Below, in pieces: positions 36,876 to 49,169 of a stretch of 64,000 bases of DNA. The number at the start of each line of letters is the position of its first letter. Within the stretch, counting starts at the first letter, position 1. A program made the position numbers and the translations under genes. Origin of the DNA: Cenococcum geophilum 1.58 (Eukaryota; Ascomycota; Dothideomycetes; Gloniales; Gloniaceae); assembly GCA_001692895.1 (NCBI GenBank), contig KV748180.1, forward strand, positions 2,040,195 to 2,104,194, read 5' to 3'. The notes under the pieces are model-generated. The model made no database searches. It saw only the letters and a list, made by a program, of their open reading frames with translations, and was not told the DNA's origin.

Positions 36876-37300
36876 TATATCTAGGTTATTTAATAGAGCC
36901 TTACTTACTACGCAGCAGGTCTAGATTACTTAGTATAGCTAACAGACGTACTAGTAATAAAGTAATTAGTATTAGAGGGTCCTGCTTACCGCTAGTAGGT
37001 TACTTAATTATATAGGCGGTAGGCGTACTAGTGATAAAGCAATTAGCATTTAAGAGCTTCGCTCGCTACTAGTAGATCTAAATTACTTAATAATGCGGGA
37101 GGGTAGGCGTATTAGTGGTAGAGGGGTTAATAGGGAGCTACTAGTATACTTAAATTATTTAATAATTATATATGTAGTAGGCGTCTTAGAGTAAAAGCCC
37201 TACTTACTACTAGTAGGTCTAGATTACTTAATGCGGGCGGTAGGCGTATTAGAGTAGTTAGTATTAAGGGGCTCCGCTCACTACTAATAAGAATACTATC
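36876..37300. repeat. Satellite-like tandem repeat, about 75-84 bp, about 5 diverged units
   Basis: A core GTAGGCGTAYTAG recurs near 36,945, 37,020, 37,104, 37,178 and 37,241. Each is followed by GTTAGTATTAAGGGGCTCCGCTCACTACTAGTAGG-like sequence and TCTAGATTACTTAAT. The same repeat lies at 50,733-50,985 in the opposite orientation. Confidence 0.75.
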
Positions 37301-37928
37301 TCCTTTTATTATAGATATTTAGCAATATATACGCATATTAGGCTTTATATCTAGCTAATAATTAATATAAGAGATTAATTCTATTAGGTTAGAGTAGACA
37401 TATTAGCGCTGCTATTTATTAAGAAATACCGATATAACGGCCTTATTAGAGCTAAATATTCTAGCTATGTAGGCGGGGCGCTATTCTAACCGTAATTTGC
37501 TAAAGGTATTAATCAGGCAGCAGGTCTAGGCCATTTTAGACCTTTACCCCGCAAATAGTATATATTAGATACCTTAGCTAGTTAAGAAGTCTAGGCTATA
37601 GGCGAAAGCTAGCGGTAAAGGCAGGACTAGCGCGTATTTTAAAATCCTATAATTCCCCTTAAGCAACAGCGACAAATACTGTTTCTCTTTAGAAATTTCA
37701 TTTAATTAATTTCTATACTACTACTTAAGAAAAGCTAAAAGCCCCTTACCAGTATTATATAACCTATAGCCCTAATAATAAGCGCGGGTATATTTTAGAG
37801 GAAGTCTAATAGACCTCATTTTTACCTAAAAGATAATCCTAAGGCGTATTAAGCTTTACTACTCTTAGGTACTCCGCTCTATATAGGGCCTTAATTTAAA
37901 TATTCCGCCTAATAAAGCATCTATAGAT
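37301..37928. other. RIP-degraded spacer
   Basis: No gene or repeat recognised. TA-rich and stop-filled. Confidence 0.35.
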
Positions 37929-39330
37929 TCCGAATACAATTATAAGAAAAATAATAATAAGGATAACGGGGATAGCGAGGATAAAGATATCTGCGATGCG
38001 AGTAGCAGTAGGGGAAGTAGTTAAGGTAATTCATCCTAGCACTTTCCTATTATTTTCTAGTATCTATATATATCTAATAAGTAGTAGCGGATCCAATAGT
38101 TATTAAAGATAGCGTAGCTAACTTAGACCTAAAAGCTAAAGATTATAGAAATAATAGCAGCGATAATAATGATAAGTTACCCTTATTAGAAGCGTTAGAA
38201 GAGCTCTCCTATATACCTACACGTAGCTATATTAAACCTATATTACTAGATAGCAATAACCTAGCTAACGGCCGTTATAATGGAACCACTCTATAGCTTA
38301 GTTAGGAACCTATAATATTAGTCGCTAGTTAAGAGTCTTTAGGAGCTAAAAGAGTAGAGGGCACTAGTAAGTTATAAAGACTGCGATTACTATAACCTTA
38401 GACTAATAAATATAAATATAGATAACCTATTAGCTAATAAGGGTGGGCGTAAGAAGATAAACTTAAGAAGTATATTATTAACATTAAAGAAGCGGAGACT
38501 TAATTAGCTTAAGTAACTAAAAAATATTAATTATAGCTCTAATAATTCCAAGAACCTTAGGCCCACAAAGTAACAAAAATTACCCTCCTATAAAACCTTT
38601 CCTCCTAGTCCTATCCTTAACCTTTACGACTATACTAACGACCGGGCGGCCTCCGCTGCGCGACCTACTAGCCCTTCCCTTTAGCACTTCTCTCCCTGTA
38701 ATACTACACCACCCTATAATAAGGTTAATAACTATCTAAATTAAGTTCTCTATAATCCTACTAACGATTTAACTAAAGCTAAAAACTATAATAATGGTAG
38801 TGGCGATATAAATAATAAAGGCGAGGGTAATAATATCTATAAGTATATAGTGCAACTGTCGACGCCTATCGGCAGTTAGTTAAACTTAAAGCGCGCTGTA
38901 AAGTATCGTCTTCAGTAGACTTACCATTCCCCATCTATATATAAGTTATCCCCTACACATAATTGCCGCACCTAAAAACCGCTATTAAACTCCGCTTCTA
39001 ATTCTAATGCTAATCTAAAAGAACTATTATTCCTAGTTGTTTTAGGGCGTAAGAAAAACGGGTCTTATATTATAGAAGTTCCTTTAAATAACCTTCCTTA
39101 ATTATTAAACTCTGCCTCTAATCCTGAAGTAAGACTAAGAGCTACGTTAAATACTAGAGAATGGTTATTCCTAGTAGTCCTTAGGTGCGAAAAAAATAGA
39201 TCCTATATTATAGAAATTCCCCTAAACGACCTTCCCTACTTATTAGGCGGTCTCTAGAGCTAAATCCTAGAAATAAGTTAAAAGAGGAATAGAGTTATAG
39301 GATTAAAGACCGCGTTCTAAAACGACGTCT
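37929..39330 (+). pseudogene. Q/N-rich gene remnant with an internal 40-codon repeat
   Basis: On the plus strand an acidic stretch (KDNGDSEDKDICDASSSRGS, about 37,960-38,020) leads into a Gln/Asn-rich region with very many TAG/TAA at former Q codons (NLDLKAKDYRNNSSDNNDKL, then LEALEELSYIPTRSYIKPIL). Near the end a duplicated block of about 120 bp (38,983-39,235) reads SYIIEVPLNNLP*LLNSAS and SYIIEIPLNDLPYLLGG. The density of stops reflects the Q content. No family is recognised. Confidence 0.45.
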
Positions 39331-39870
39331 TAGATTAGTATAGATGCGTTATTACTTAAAGTTAGGGGCCCGGCTACTATAAGTTTCAGTCCTTTCCCTT
39401 TAGAGCCACCCCTTACTTTGCCTTTAGTATTACTTTACTACTACCCTTAATAATTTATTAGGAAATATAGTTATTATTATTAATAAAATATAGTTATTTA
39501 TTTAAGTTTTTGGTACTAACCTCTAAGTATAAAGTAATGTATTTCTCTATTGTAGTAGTAAATAAAGTAAAAAATAGTATATTAAATGTCTGTAAAGAAT
39601 ACCCTTAGCTCTATATTGCTAATCTATATCTTTATTATTAATGCTAAAAGCTATCTATAATTTAGATATAATTAATTTTAGAGGAAGATATAATTAAGGG
39701 GACTTATTAGTAAAAGGATTTAATAGGGCTGATTTCCGGACCCTATCTATAAGGTATTAGTTCCTTACATTTAAGAGCTATATAAGGTTGTCTTTAAGGA
39801 TAAATTTTATACTAAAAATATATTAAATGCTAAGCGTAAATACTAGCGGAATAATATTCCTAGAGCACTT
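39331..39870. other. RIP-degraded spacer
   Basis: No gene recognised between the Q/N-rich remnant and the 17-bp minisatellite. Confidence 0.35.
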
Positions 39871-39875
39871 TTTTT

Positions 39876-40088
39876 AGAGTATAGGTTATTCTAGAGTATA
39901 GGTTATTTTAAAGTATAGGTTATTTTAGAGCACGGGTTATTCTAGAACATGGGTTATTTTAGAGTATAGGTTATTCTAGAGTACGGGTTATTCTAGAGTA
40001 TAGGTTATTCTAGAGTATAGGTTATTTTAGAGTATAGGTTATTTTAAAGTACGGGTTATTTTAAAGCATAGGTTATTCTAGAGTATGG
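39876..40088. repeat. 17-bp minisatellite, about 12 copies
   Basis: The unit AGAGTATAGGTTATTCT is repeated head to tail about 12 times. Variants are TTTT for TTCT, GCACGGG or GTACGGG for GTATAGG, and AAAG for AGAG; most are transitions. Confidence 0.92.
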
Positions 40089-40175
40089 CTTTAAATCCCC
40101 TACGGGATTTTAATAAATAGGGGAAAATATTCCTTACGCTTAAATTTGCCGTGCTTTAGAGTAAGCCATACTCTA
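40079..40175. repeat. Inverted repeat closing the minisatellite
   Basis: TAGAGTATGGCTT (40,079-40,091) and its complement AAGCCATACTCTA (40,163-40,175) flank about 70 bases that themselves begin with AAATCCC-CTAC-GGGATTT, another hairpin. The left arm is the last minisatellite unit. Confidence 0.8.
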
Positions 40176-40647
40176 AAATATTTTTACTAAGGTTATTTAT
40201 AGCTTAGCCTAATTTATTACAAAAATAAATAGATATTTATTCTTAATATAATTTTATATAAATAAGATTTAATACACCCATTTTATAATAAATATGAATT
40301 TTAAAGATAGAAATAATATAGGTAAATTGCTATAGACATTTTTATAACTATTAGAGTTGTGTTTACTTTTGCGTAGTATCTTTTAGGGAACTAAAACGTC
40401 TTTTTAAGGAAACCTCCGCTATATAATAGCGAGAGTAAGTAACTAATTTAGGTATACTATGATTAGAAACACTAAAAGGAGTATTAAGTTGTTATTGCCG
40501 AATAAACTAGAATATACTTTACGGAAACCCACTAATTCTAATACGAATATCTTTGTCTACTTTAAGGTATATTATAATAGTTTTAGAAGGGTATCTTATA
40601 TAAAACACTACTGGTTTCCTAAACCTTAGGCATAAGGTATAAACACC
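40176..40647. other. RIP-degraded spacer downstream of the patatin gene
   Basis: Very AT-rich, no gene recognised. It holds the 3' flank of the minus-strand patatin-like gene. Confidence 0.35.
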
Positions 40648-43500
40648 TTAAGCACCCTTAAAGGTCGCTAGGGTGACTAAATTAGTAACGAATTCTATTA
40701 CTAAAGGGAATATGCGACCAATCGTGTTAGTAATTGCGCTAATTTGGTTTCGGCAGCGAATTAATCCCTTATATTTATAAAATCCTGCATTAAATTTTAG
40801 GGCGTAGTCTAGCTTAAAAAAAAAGGATAAAGCTAAGAGTAATAGGACCAATCTTTGACGCTCCGCAGCTCCGTAAGGCTACATCTATACTATCTCCCGC
40901 AGCTTAGCTATAATTAAAGTATTATTAATAGCTATCGATTTCTCTAGCTTTACGTTAAAACGAAAGTAGTTCGCTTTTGAATTGTCGTCTAAGTGTGTAG
41001 TAAGATCCCTTTATATTCTTTCGCTATTAAAAGAAGAAAGCTATAATTAATAGAGTCTCGGAATAAACCCATTGTTAAAGATATGCCTAAAATGTGGAGC
41101 TTGAGGTGACTGGCTCTCTATAGTGCCAGTTCTAAGAGATAGGACTATATTAGCCCTATAGTCTTTAGACTAAATATAACGACTCTCGCAAAGTCTAAGG
41201 CTTATTGGATTATTATACTTTAATCCCCTATCTTAAAAGGCGCTAAATGATTTTAGTTCTATAGCCCGGAATAATCTTATTAATTAATTAGTAGGTAGTA
41301 AAAGAGAAGATTAAAGGGCTTTAAATATATATACTGGGGCGGTAGAGGTAGCCCTAGCACTGTTTAGTGATTAGCGTAAGAAGCCTAGTTTATTAAAGGT
41401 TAACTTACGCTTACTAGACGTACAGAATCTCTTTAATACCGTTCTCTTTTGGTTTAGTGTGCTTATAGCCTACTAGAAGCCTTAGTTATATTATTTACTT
41501 TACTAGTATTGTTATTAGATAAACCACTTATCTTCTCTACGGAAGGGTTATAATTAGAAAATAAGAAAGGTGCTACGTCTAAGATATTGGTAGCTGTTAC
41601 GGCTACCTTTATACCTAAGTAAGCCGAAGCTATTAGATCTATTAAGCGTCTTATTAGCCCAAAGATATTTTTAAAGTATTTTTCTAAAGCCGTAGCGTCG
41701 TACCGACCGTCCGAAAGCTATGTATAGAGATAACCGCGTAAACGCGAGAGGAATGACTTAGATGTAGGCCTTTAGCTTTTAAAAAATTGCGTAAGGGTTT
41801 AGTTAAATGTTTCGCTATACTGGGCAACGTTCTATTTATAAAGAAATATAAGTAAGGCTTCTAGGCCGCCTATTTTTATAAGCGCCGTATTAGATAATAG
41901 ATAGATTACTTACCGGAGCTTGTGCCGATAACTATATTAAAGAAGTCCTGGATAACGCAGGACCTAAGTAAATTTTAGGTTTGTAAGAGGAACTCTAAAG
42001 GTATTACGCCTCTTATGCCACTACCGTTAATTCTAAGGATACGGATACCATAAGTAGGCGGCTTTAGCTTTGCAGTTAAAGAGCCTGTGGATAAAACTGC
42101 TTTGTAGAGAATATAGGCATTAATAGTGTATTTATACTCTGCTCCTATTACTACATCGCTAAATATTTAAACGTAGATGTTGTAAATAGTATGGCCGCAA
42201 TTAAGCATATACTAAGGAGTTTGAAAGCAATAGAATAGGTATATCTTATTTGTTTTAATATAGGCCTAATATAGACAAATATCTAGAGCTTAGGCTTTTG
42301 CAAAAGGTATATTTTATAATAATTTGAAAAGACTATAGATATGCTTTTCAGCTTGGCGGCTCTAATACTCTTTTATACTTTTGTTAAAGACTTCTAATAA
42401 CGTATAAATAAATGCAGATTGATATAGTAAACGGTAAATTTGCCTTAGTGCAAAATCTAGTAAAATAGTTAGTTAAAAGAAATGGTATAAAGAAGGTGAC
42501 TTTACTATATACTTGTGGAGGATATATATTTATTAAAATACTTAATATAACGAACTTAGTAATGTCTTTATAAAGGATCTTCCCCTCCCTCTTAAGCCTT
42601 ATAATGGTTTTTATATAACTACTAAGATCCTTATATATATAATACTTTCGAGTTGCTTAAATAATATTAAAGGGCTCTATGGCGGTTGTGGCTGTATATA
42701 GTAGCGCTGCCTAATAGAGCGTATTGAGGTGATGTGTAGTAAATAATCGGTATTTAAGCCGTAAATAATATCTAATCTCGTTGACTTATCTTAGTATTTC
42801 CTCCTTTAAAGGCCTATAGCCTACTAGAGGAGATAGAGAGCCGTCTATCTTAAGCGCGGCAATTTGCGAGAAAATCTTTATAGTGTAAGTACTTATACAA
42901 ACGGCTCTAGCTTCCGTTATATTCTTTTATAAAGAAATAATAATTAAACTAGGGCTGGTCCTTAGGAGGACACCTACGTAACTGCTAATATTAGCCCATT
43001 GTTTAAAAAAGGTAGAAATTTGTTTAATAGAATTAAAGTTATTAATAAATACGGTAAGAACTATAATAAAAGGTAGTACGATATAAGCAAATATAGCGTT
43101 AATAACTAACTGTCCGCTAGGGGGCTGCCAAGCCACTATATAAGTAGTGCTCTTATAGTAGGACGTAGGCGCTAGGTAAGATGGGATAGCGCTAGTAAAA
43201 TCGCCGTCTATAAAGATAATTAGGTTGTTATACGCTGTTAAAGATATATTAATTCGGATATTTAAGACTCCCTTAGAGCTATGCCTCTTAAAGTTATTAT
43301 ATAGAAATAGCTGCTGCAAAGTAATGTTTTTACTTCTTTTGCCTAGGAATAGAAGTAAACTCAGCGTCTGTAAAGCAGAGTTCGGTAAGGCTTAAATAAT
43401 ATGGCCTAGCTAAGAAGTATTATTAATTATAAAGCTAGTGGATCCAGCCACTTATAGCTATATAGCGTGGTTTTTACAAAATATAATTATTAAGTAGAAG
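40648..43500 (-). pseudogene. Patatin-like phospholipase gene, RIP-inactivated
   Basis: On the minus strand the N-terminal third (43,500-42,290) is an extended domain: SGSTSFIINNTS, a 130-codon open segment (42,927-43,319; LIIFIDGDFTSAIPSYLAPT and AW*PPSG*-like), then YRPLKEEIL. The patatin domain follows: GIRILRINGSGIRGVIPLEF (42,004-42,045), the oxyanion-hole glycine motif with DGG/GGG damaged, then DFFNIVIGTSSG (41,922-41,955), the nucleophile-elbow GxSxG, then DGRYDATALEKYFKNIFGL and KVAVTATNILDVAPFLFSNY. The last 67 codons (40,648-40,851) are open. Patatins hydrolyse phospholipid acyl chains with a Ser-Asp dyad. Frames shift at two or three places. Patatin-like genes are recurrent Starship cargo, and the adjacent DUF3723 gene fits that. 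Confidence 0.88.
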
Positions 43501-43644
43501 AGAATTTATTACTTTATTTAGTAAGTACGCAAGAGTATTTAAATATAGCTAAGTTTAGGCGTTATACTCTTATAGGAATCTTTATATTAGCTTTATAATA
43601 GAATAGTTTTAATAATATTAGTATTTAAGGTAAAAAAAGCTATT

Positions 43645-43694
43645 TATAGAGAGAGAGAAGATATAAAGGCAACTAGGACCCTCTCTCTCTCTAT
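43645..43694. repeat. GA/CT hairpin upstream of the patatin gene
   Basis: TATAGAGAGAGAGAAG (43,645-43,660) pairs with CTCTCTCTCTCTATA (43,681-43,694), giving a stem of about 13 bp with a loop of about 24 bases. It lies between the divergent patatin and DUF3723 genes. Confidence 0.7.
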
Positions 43695-44049
43695 AGAAAC
43701 TATTTTATATAAAGAAAGGAAAAAAGGCGTTTTTTCTATTTCTAGATAGGATAGAAATAGCTGCGAGAAAGTGGCTAATAACAGTAGGATCCTTAGAAGG
43801 AGGTAACTTCTACTAAGCTCTTAGTAGATAGATATTATAGAGTAAAAGGATAGAAATAAGCTATAAATAGGATATAGATAGGCGTTAGGATCTCTTAATT
43901 TCTTATAGTCTTTTCTACTATTTTTAAACCACCTATTAGTTATTAGCAACCTAATATTTTACTANAGACCGGTAAACCCCTAGTNTANAGGTATATNTTA
44001 TTATANNTAGTATAATATAACGGATATAAAAAAATAAAAAAGCTATTTA
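43695..44049. other. Spacer with ambiguous bases between divergent cargo genes
   Basis: N occurs at 43,965, 43,985, 43,988, 43,997, 44,006 and 44,007. This is where the promoters of the minus-strand patatin gene and plus-strand DUF3723 gene would have been. Confidence 0.5.
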
Positions 44050-46540
44050 TATATTGTAATAAAAATAGAACAAACCTATTTTAACTAGAAAATGCTTTAA
44101 TATACCTAGAAAGGCTAAAGTTAAAGGTAATAGATTCTAAGTTAGAGCGCGACTTATCTCTCTTTAATAAGAAATAGAGTTACTTTTATAGGGATATAAA
44201 GATCCGCTTATTATTTCTAAAGTTTAAGGACTAGAAGGTTAAAGAAGCTCGGACCCTTAATTGGGAAAACGTTCTCCAACTTATTAACATCTTTAAGATA
44301 GAAGGCTGCTACCGCTTAGAGCTGGAACACTATATATTAGCTCTAATTAGTTAAGAGACCCTTAATAAAGGTCTATATAAGTCTAACTTAATATAGGTAG
44401 GTCTTTTAGACTGTTAAAGCGAGCCGCTAGAACTACTGCTTGATAATAACTCTATAGTAGTTTGCTTATATAGTTAACATTGTATTAAAGTAGGTAAAGC
44501 TTACCTTGTCTTAAGGGAAAAGTAGTAGGTTATAAGGTTGTATCTTAATAGTAAGTTAACCTAAGGTATAGAATAACGTAATCTAAAACCAATCTATAAA
44601 GGCCTTTTATTGAGTTATATCTTAGAACTTTGAATGGAATATTTAAATAAACGCCTATTTTGCGACGGCGATATATTTCGACACCTTTGATATTTCTAGC
44701 GTCGCGTAAATCTTATATAAGAAAATAAATAGCTTTTTAGGCTTTCTAAAAGCAAAAAAAAGGATATTAAAAAACTGCTTAAAAAAATGCCGTGTCTCCG
44801 CAATGTATTTAATAACCTTTTTCTACTTATTAGGCTTTGGCCGGCACTTTAGCTGGGCACTTTATATTATATCCTTATTTTAAAATGCGATGAGGTAATT
44901 ATAATAATTAAAGCCGGCTAAAATTTATAACTAACATTGTATAGGAGCTCATTTACTATCTTAACTATATTTATAGTTTATAGTTATATATACTTAACAA
45001 TAACAAAGCCCTTATACCTCTCTTAGATTCTTGTATAGTTTTTCTTATTAAGCTTTTTATTCCCCGAGGTTCATTATATAATAGATTAGAGATTGAAAAT
45101 CTTATAAAGGATAGTTAACTCTTCTTAGCCGTTATTTCTTATTAAGTATAAAGTGGAATCTTAGAGCGCCTAAAGAATTTCCTAGGACAAATTCCTTCTC
45201 TATATACATTTTTTAAGGATATAAAATATCTTAAACCGTGCTCTAAGGTGGTTAAAAGACTTCTACTAAATAAATTTAAAGGTATAGTATAGATAGCTAT
45301 AGGACGAGCCTATCTAGGATTAAATTAAGGCCAAATAAGTATATAAACAGTAGAAAGCGTTTACACTATAGAAGAAAGTAATTTAAAGGAATTAAACTTT
45401 AGGCTCGGCTACCTGTAAATTTAGCTTTTTGCTATACGACACTTTCCTTAACTTACTAGTATAATACCCCAGAAGGACCTCAGTAAGCCTAAACTAGAGG
45501 TTAAGCTATATAATATATTATAGGAATAGCTAGGATTCCTTATATAAAGACTAGGCTTTAGCTTTAATAAGATTACTTAGTTAATATATATAAATTATAT
45601 AGAGAATATAATAGAAGACTTCCTTAGTATAACTTACCTTGGAACTCTCTCTAAGCTTAAGCTAAGTCTTATACTTTAGCAAGTGTAGCGGATTTGTTAA
45701 ATAATTAGAGATATACTAAGTCGCTATCCTTATATAAGTTTCCCATTTCTTATAAATAACTCTATTTGTTAGCTAAAAATACACTAATATAGTCGACCGT
45801 TTAAACAATCCCATATTACTAATAGGAAATATTTATTTATTAAAAATATAAACAGTTAGCAGCCTATTTAGGTAAAGCAATATACCTTAATATTTTATAT
45901 TAAGCGAGATATATTCTATGCTTTTTTTAGGGTTTCCGATAAACCTTTAAAGCCGCTTATTTAAAGACTAAGCGGTAGGCCACTAGGTACTCTCTTAAAC
46001 CCTAACTTAGAGCCTCCCTTAAGCTCTAACTTAGGAGCCTTAGGCCCTAGCATAGGGAACCCCTTAGGTTGTGATATGAAGAATATAACGAACCCCAAGT
46101 TAGAAGCTAGTTAAAGGCCAACTACTAATATACCCTTAAGCGAGAACGACCTAATACCCTTACCCGATAACTCTACGTTCTTAGAAATGATTTAGGAAAA
46201 GCTAATTATTCTATATCTTTATACAAATCGCAGGCTTTATATATTCTTAGCGTTATCTTTAAGATTTAAATCCACTTTAGTGGATTTAGTGAATACTAGG
46301 CATAATTTTTTTATTGCCAATAGAGAGCGTTTTAAGTAGATAGGTGTGGGAGGTATAGGGGAGATAAAAAAAGGGTTGGTCTTTATGGGGGATACGAATA
46401 GGCTAGGGGGAAATACTTAGTCCTTAAATCCAATTCCCGATGAAACAGCCTATAAGATACGCCGAATCTCTTATTTTATTTAAAGTGGAGATAATATAAA
46501 TACTCTACTGCGTTAATGGCCTTTTAACTAGATCCCTAAA
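44050..46540 (+). pseudogene. DUF3723 family gene, RIP-inactivated
   Basis: One plus-strand frame opens with LKVIDSKLERDLSLFNKK. It then shows the DUF3723 order: ENVL*LINIFKIEGCYRLEL ahead of an HYILALI block (about 44,260-44,350), then VVCLYS*HCIKVGKAYLVL and EK**VIRLYLNSKL (44,460-44,560), matching the family's LHGRHRI...WWxVDLY region with RIP changes. Later come GTLAGHFILYPYFKM-type residues, IPSLYTFFKDIKYLKPC and VVKRLLLNKF (45,190-45,290), and a tail ending LGYL*I*LFAIRHFP (45,400-45,440). A Pro/Leu-rich repeat region and an extra C-terminal segment (FLALSLRFKSTLVDLVNTRH) follow. The molecular function of DUF3723 is unknown, but it is a recurrent Starship cargo family. The start is uncertain; N bases lie just upstream. 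Confidence 0.83.
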
Positions 46541-46699
46541 TAAATATATATATTTTTAGATATCTTATATATAGTGTTAAAAGAGCTGTTTTAAATTTAT
46601 ATAATATTCTAATATTTATTTTATTTTAAGAATTCTTTTTTTAGAAGAAGTATATATATACATTATAGTAAAGTATAATTTTTTAATAAAGAGAAAAAT
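46541..46699. promoter_or_regulatory. Short intergenic gap before the kinase-like gene
   Basis: About 160 bases of AT-rich sequence between the DUF3723 frame and the ATG at 46,700, so the two genes are co-oriented neighbours. No motif is legible. Confidence 0.3.
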
Positions 46700-48961
46700 G
46701 TCTTTATAAAGACGGGTTACTAAATTCCTAGCATATAAAAAAAACGCTGAAATGATTAAACCTACTGCGAATAAGGATTAGAATCGGCCTAATATACTTA
46801 TAAAATAAAAGTACATTTATAAGCGCAAGCGTATACCGTTCTATATTCTACTTAAAGTTAATAAAGATTTAGGGCTCTTCTTATTATTATTTACTACTAA
46901 TAGTAAAAAAACCGCTCTACTATTAAAGGAACTAGAGACCCTTATAGTCTTAGGAAGTCCATAGAACTACTACCGCAAATTGCTTAAAGAAGATTAGGCA
47001 GGACCTGTAGTTATTACCTTTAAAATAGAGCCAACTTTCCCTATTATAGTTATTAAAATAAGAGTAATAAGTAAGACAGTAAACGGTTTAGAATGCTCAA
47101 AGTTACCTCACCTTAATATTATCAATATTCTAGAAGTATTTAAAGAGGGCAAAATGGTATATCTAATATACGAGTGCCTGTCTGTATCGTTAGCAGATAT
47201 CTAGGCCAGCCCTTCTAAAACATTAGTAGAGTTTGAAATTGCTATAGTCTATAAGGAGGTAATATAGCTATTCTATTTAAAACCAGCCTCTAATTTTAAA
47301 TATAGGTAATCTAAGGACTTCTATTTATCTATAGCATTTATGTTATTTATGGCTTATTAAATTGCCAAAATCTCCTAATTTTAAGGAGTAGGGAAATTAA
47401 GATTAGTAAGTACCTAACGGTTATTCTAAAATAAAAAGCTAACGGTTAAGTAGTAAATATAGGTAAAAGTATACTTTAAGCGGCTTTTTATTCGGAGGAT
47501 ATTAATATAAAGGCTATTAGCTATATTATAATGCAATTAATAGAGCCCGGAACGGTTTTATAGTAACTAATTAGCCTTACTCTATAAAACCTAGAACGCT
47601 GGTCAGATATAGCTTAGGACTTCCTTAATGGAACCTCTTTACAGCCACTATTTTCTCTTAGTGAAGTATAGTTTCTAGGTTTTATCTCTTATTATGGGTT
47701 TAACGGTATAGTAGGACAAGTTTTTACTTAAATCACCGGGCCCGTCGTGCCTAATCCTATATATTTAGGTAGCTAAAAGGATAATAAGGCGGAAGTGGAA
47801 GATATTTCCGGCCTTATTCTAACTTTAGATACAGCGCTAAATTAGTTAGTTATAGTATAACGCATATAGACGCTAGAATTAGTTAAGATATAACTTAGCA
47901 TACCTAAAATGTTATAGGGGGTATTAGAGCGGCTAATGCATAAGATATATAAGTTTTCACTCTTCCCACTTTTTAATAACTAAGCCCTATTATTAATAGC
48001 TATACATTAATTAAGAACTTTTATAATCCTTCCACTAGTTATATTGCATATTACTATATAAGCTAGCGTCCAATCTTAATAAATCTACTTAACTAACTAG
48101 CCGCTATAGCTACATCCTATAAAGCAAGGTAGAAAAGTTAGAAAAGTCTCTAAACCTCTTTATAATACGATATAAGCCGTATAACGGTACCTAAAGAGGG
48201 GTGCTAGGGCTACTTCAGCTGATTATTTTATAAAGTGGCAATATACATATAAGGCGCGGCTAGAAGCATTTGCGCAGCAATAAAAGACATTAGTAAAGAC
48301 TTTAGAAGACCTTGGAAAATAGGTTTAACAACTTAGAGCTAAGTAATAGCAAAGTGGGTATGTCTATTCTAATTGTTATAAGGCAATTAATAAAGAATAG
48401 GAGGAGTTAGAAAATTTCGCGTGTTAACTACAGGATATTAAAACTAGCGTTAGCGATTTGGATTATAATATGTTAATTCTTAATTTTAATTATAAAACAT
48501 TTAAGTGGATAGCTAGGCGATGTAATTATAGGATAGAGGTGGTAATAAAGAAGGTCCTTAAGATTAAGGAGAGACTAAATAATATAGATGAATAGGTTAA
48601 CTAGTCATTGGGTGCTTTAATGGAATAGAGTATAGTTAGTAGGAATATAATCTCTAAAGCAAAATAATAAACTTAATTAAAGATGCGTTAAATAGCTAAA
48701 AGTACAACTTATAGAAACACGCCTCGGGTTTAATCTAGATAAAGCCGTAGCTCGTCTTTTACTTAGCTAGCAGCTTACTTATTTACGCTAAATGCTTACC
48801 TAGCTTACCCTAGGCGCTTACCCTAGGCGCTTATTTAGCTTACCCTAGGCGCTTATTTAGCTTACCCTAAGCGCTTACCTAGCTTATACTAGACACCTTA
48901 AGTCGCCTGGTAGCCTTTATAATAGCCTATACCCTAGTCCTTTTTTTGCTATATAGCTTAG
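46700..48961 (+). pseudogene. Kinase-like (possibly pseudokinase) gene, RIP-inactivated
   Basis: A single frame of 754 codons starts at ATG 46,700 with only RIP-type stops. After about 90 residues it shows a kinase N-lobe: GPVVITFKIEPTFPIIVIKI (VxIK lysine, about 47,005-47,060), then LPHLNIINILEVFKEGKMVY and LIYECLSVSLADI (hinge). The C-lobe reads GLLNCQNLLILRSREIKISK, where a usual kinase has H-R-D...N...D-F-G; the HRD Asp and DFG are not visible, so this may have been a pseudokinase before RIP. DINIKAISYIIM*LIEPG and DFLNGTSLQPLF complete the C-lobe. About 350 further codons are helical, ending in 22-bp repeats. The substrate is unknown. Confidence 0.75.
48796..48897. repeat. 22-bp tandem repeat, about 4-5 copies, at the kinase-like gene's 3' end
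   Basis: TTACCCTAGGCGCTTATTTAGC is perfect at 48,818-48,839 and 48,840-48,861, with diverged copies at 48,862 and 48,884 and a partial one before 48,818. The period is not a multiple of three, so the repeat cycles through frames. Confidence 0.88.
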
Positions 48962-49169
48962 GAACTTTTAAAAGTTCTATATAAGAAATAACTTCACTAA
49001 GATCTATATACTTCCCTACCTTGCCTACAATGTCTTATTGTCGGCAACTCTCTATATTAGAGACGTTGATACTAAACCTACTTAAAGAACACATCTGTAA
49101 ATATTAGTACTGCACACCTATACTTAAAAAGAGGTGCTTTATTAGCTAGCAACTAATTTATAATACTGT
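48962..49169. other. Spacer
   Basis: No gene recognised between the kinase-like gene and the next plus-strand remnant. Confidence 0.3.

Noticed and set aside
36876..37300. CRISPR array
   Set aside because: Units of about 75-84 bp are diverged throughout, with no conserved repeat / unique spacer alternation.
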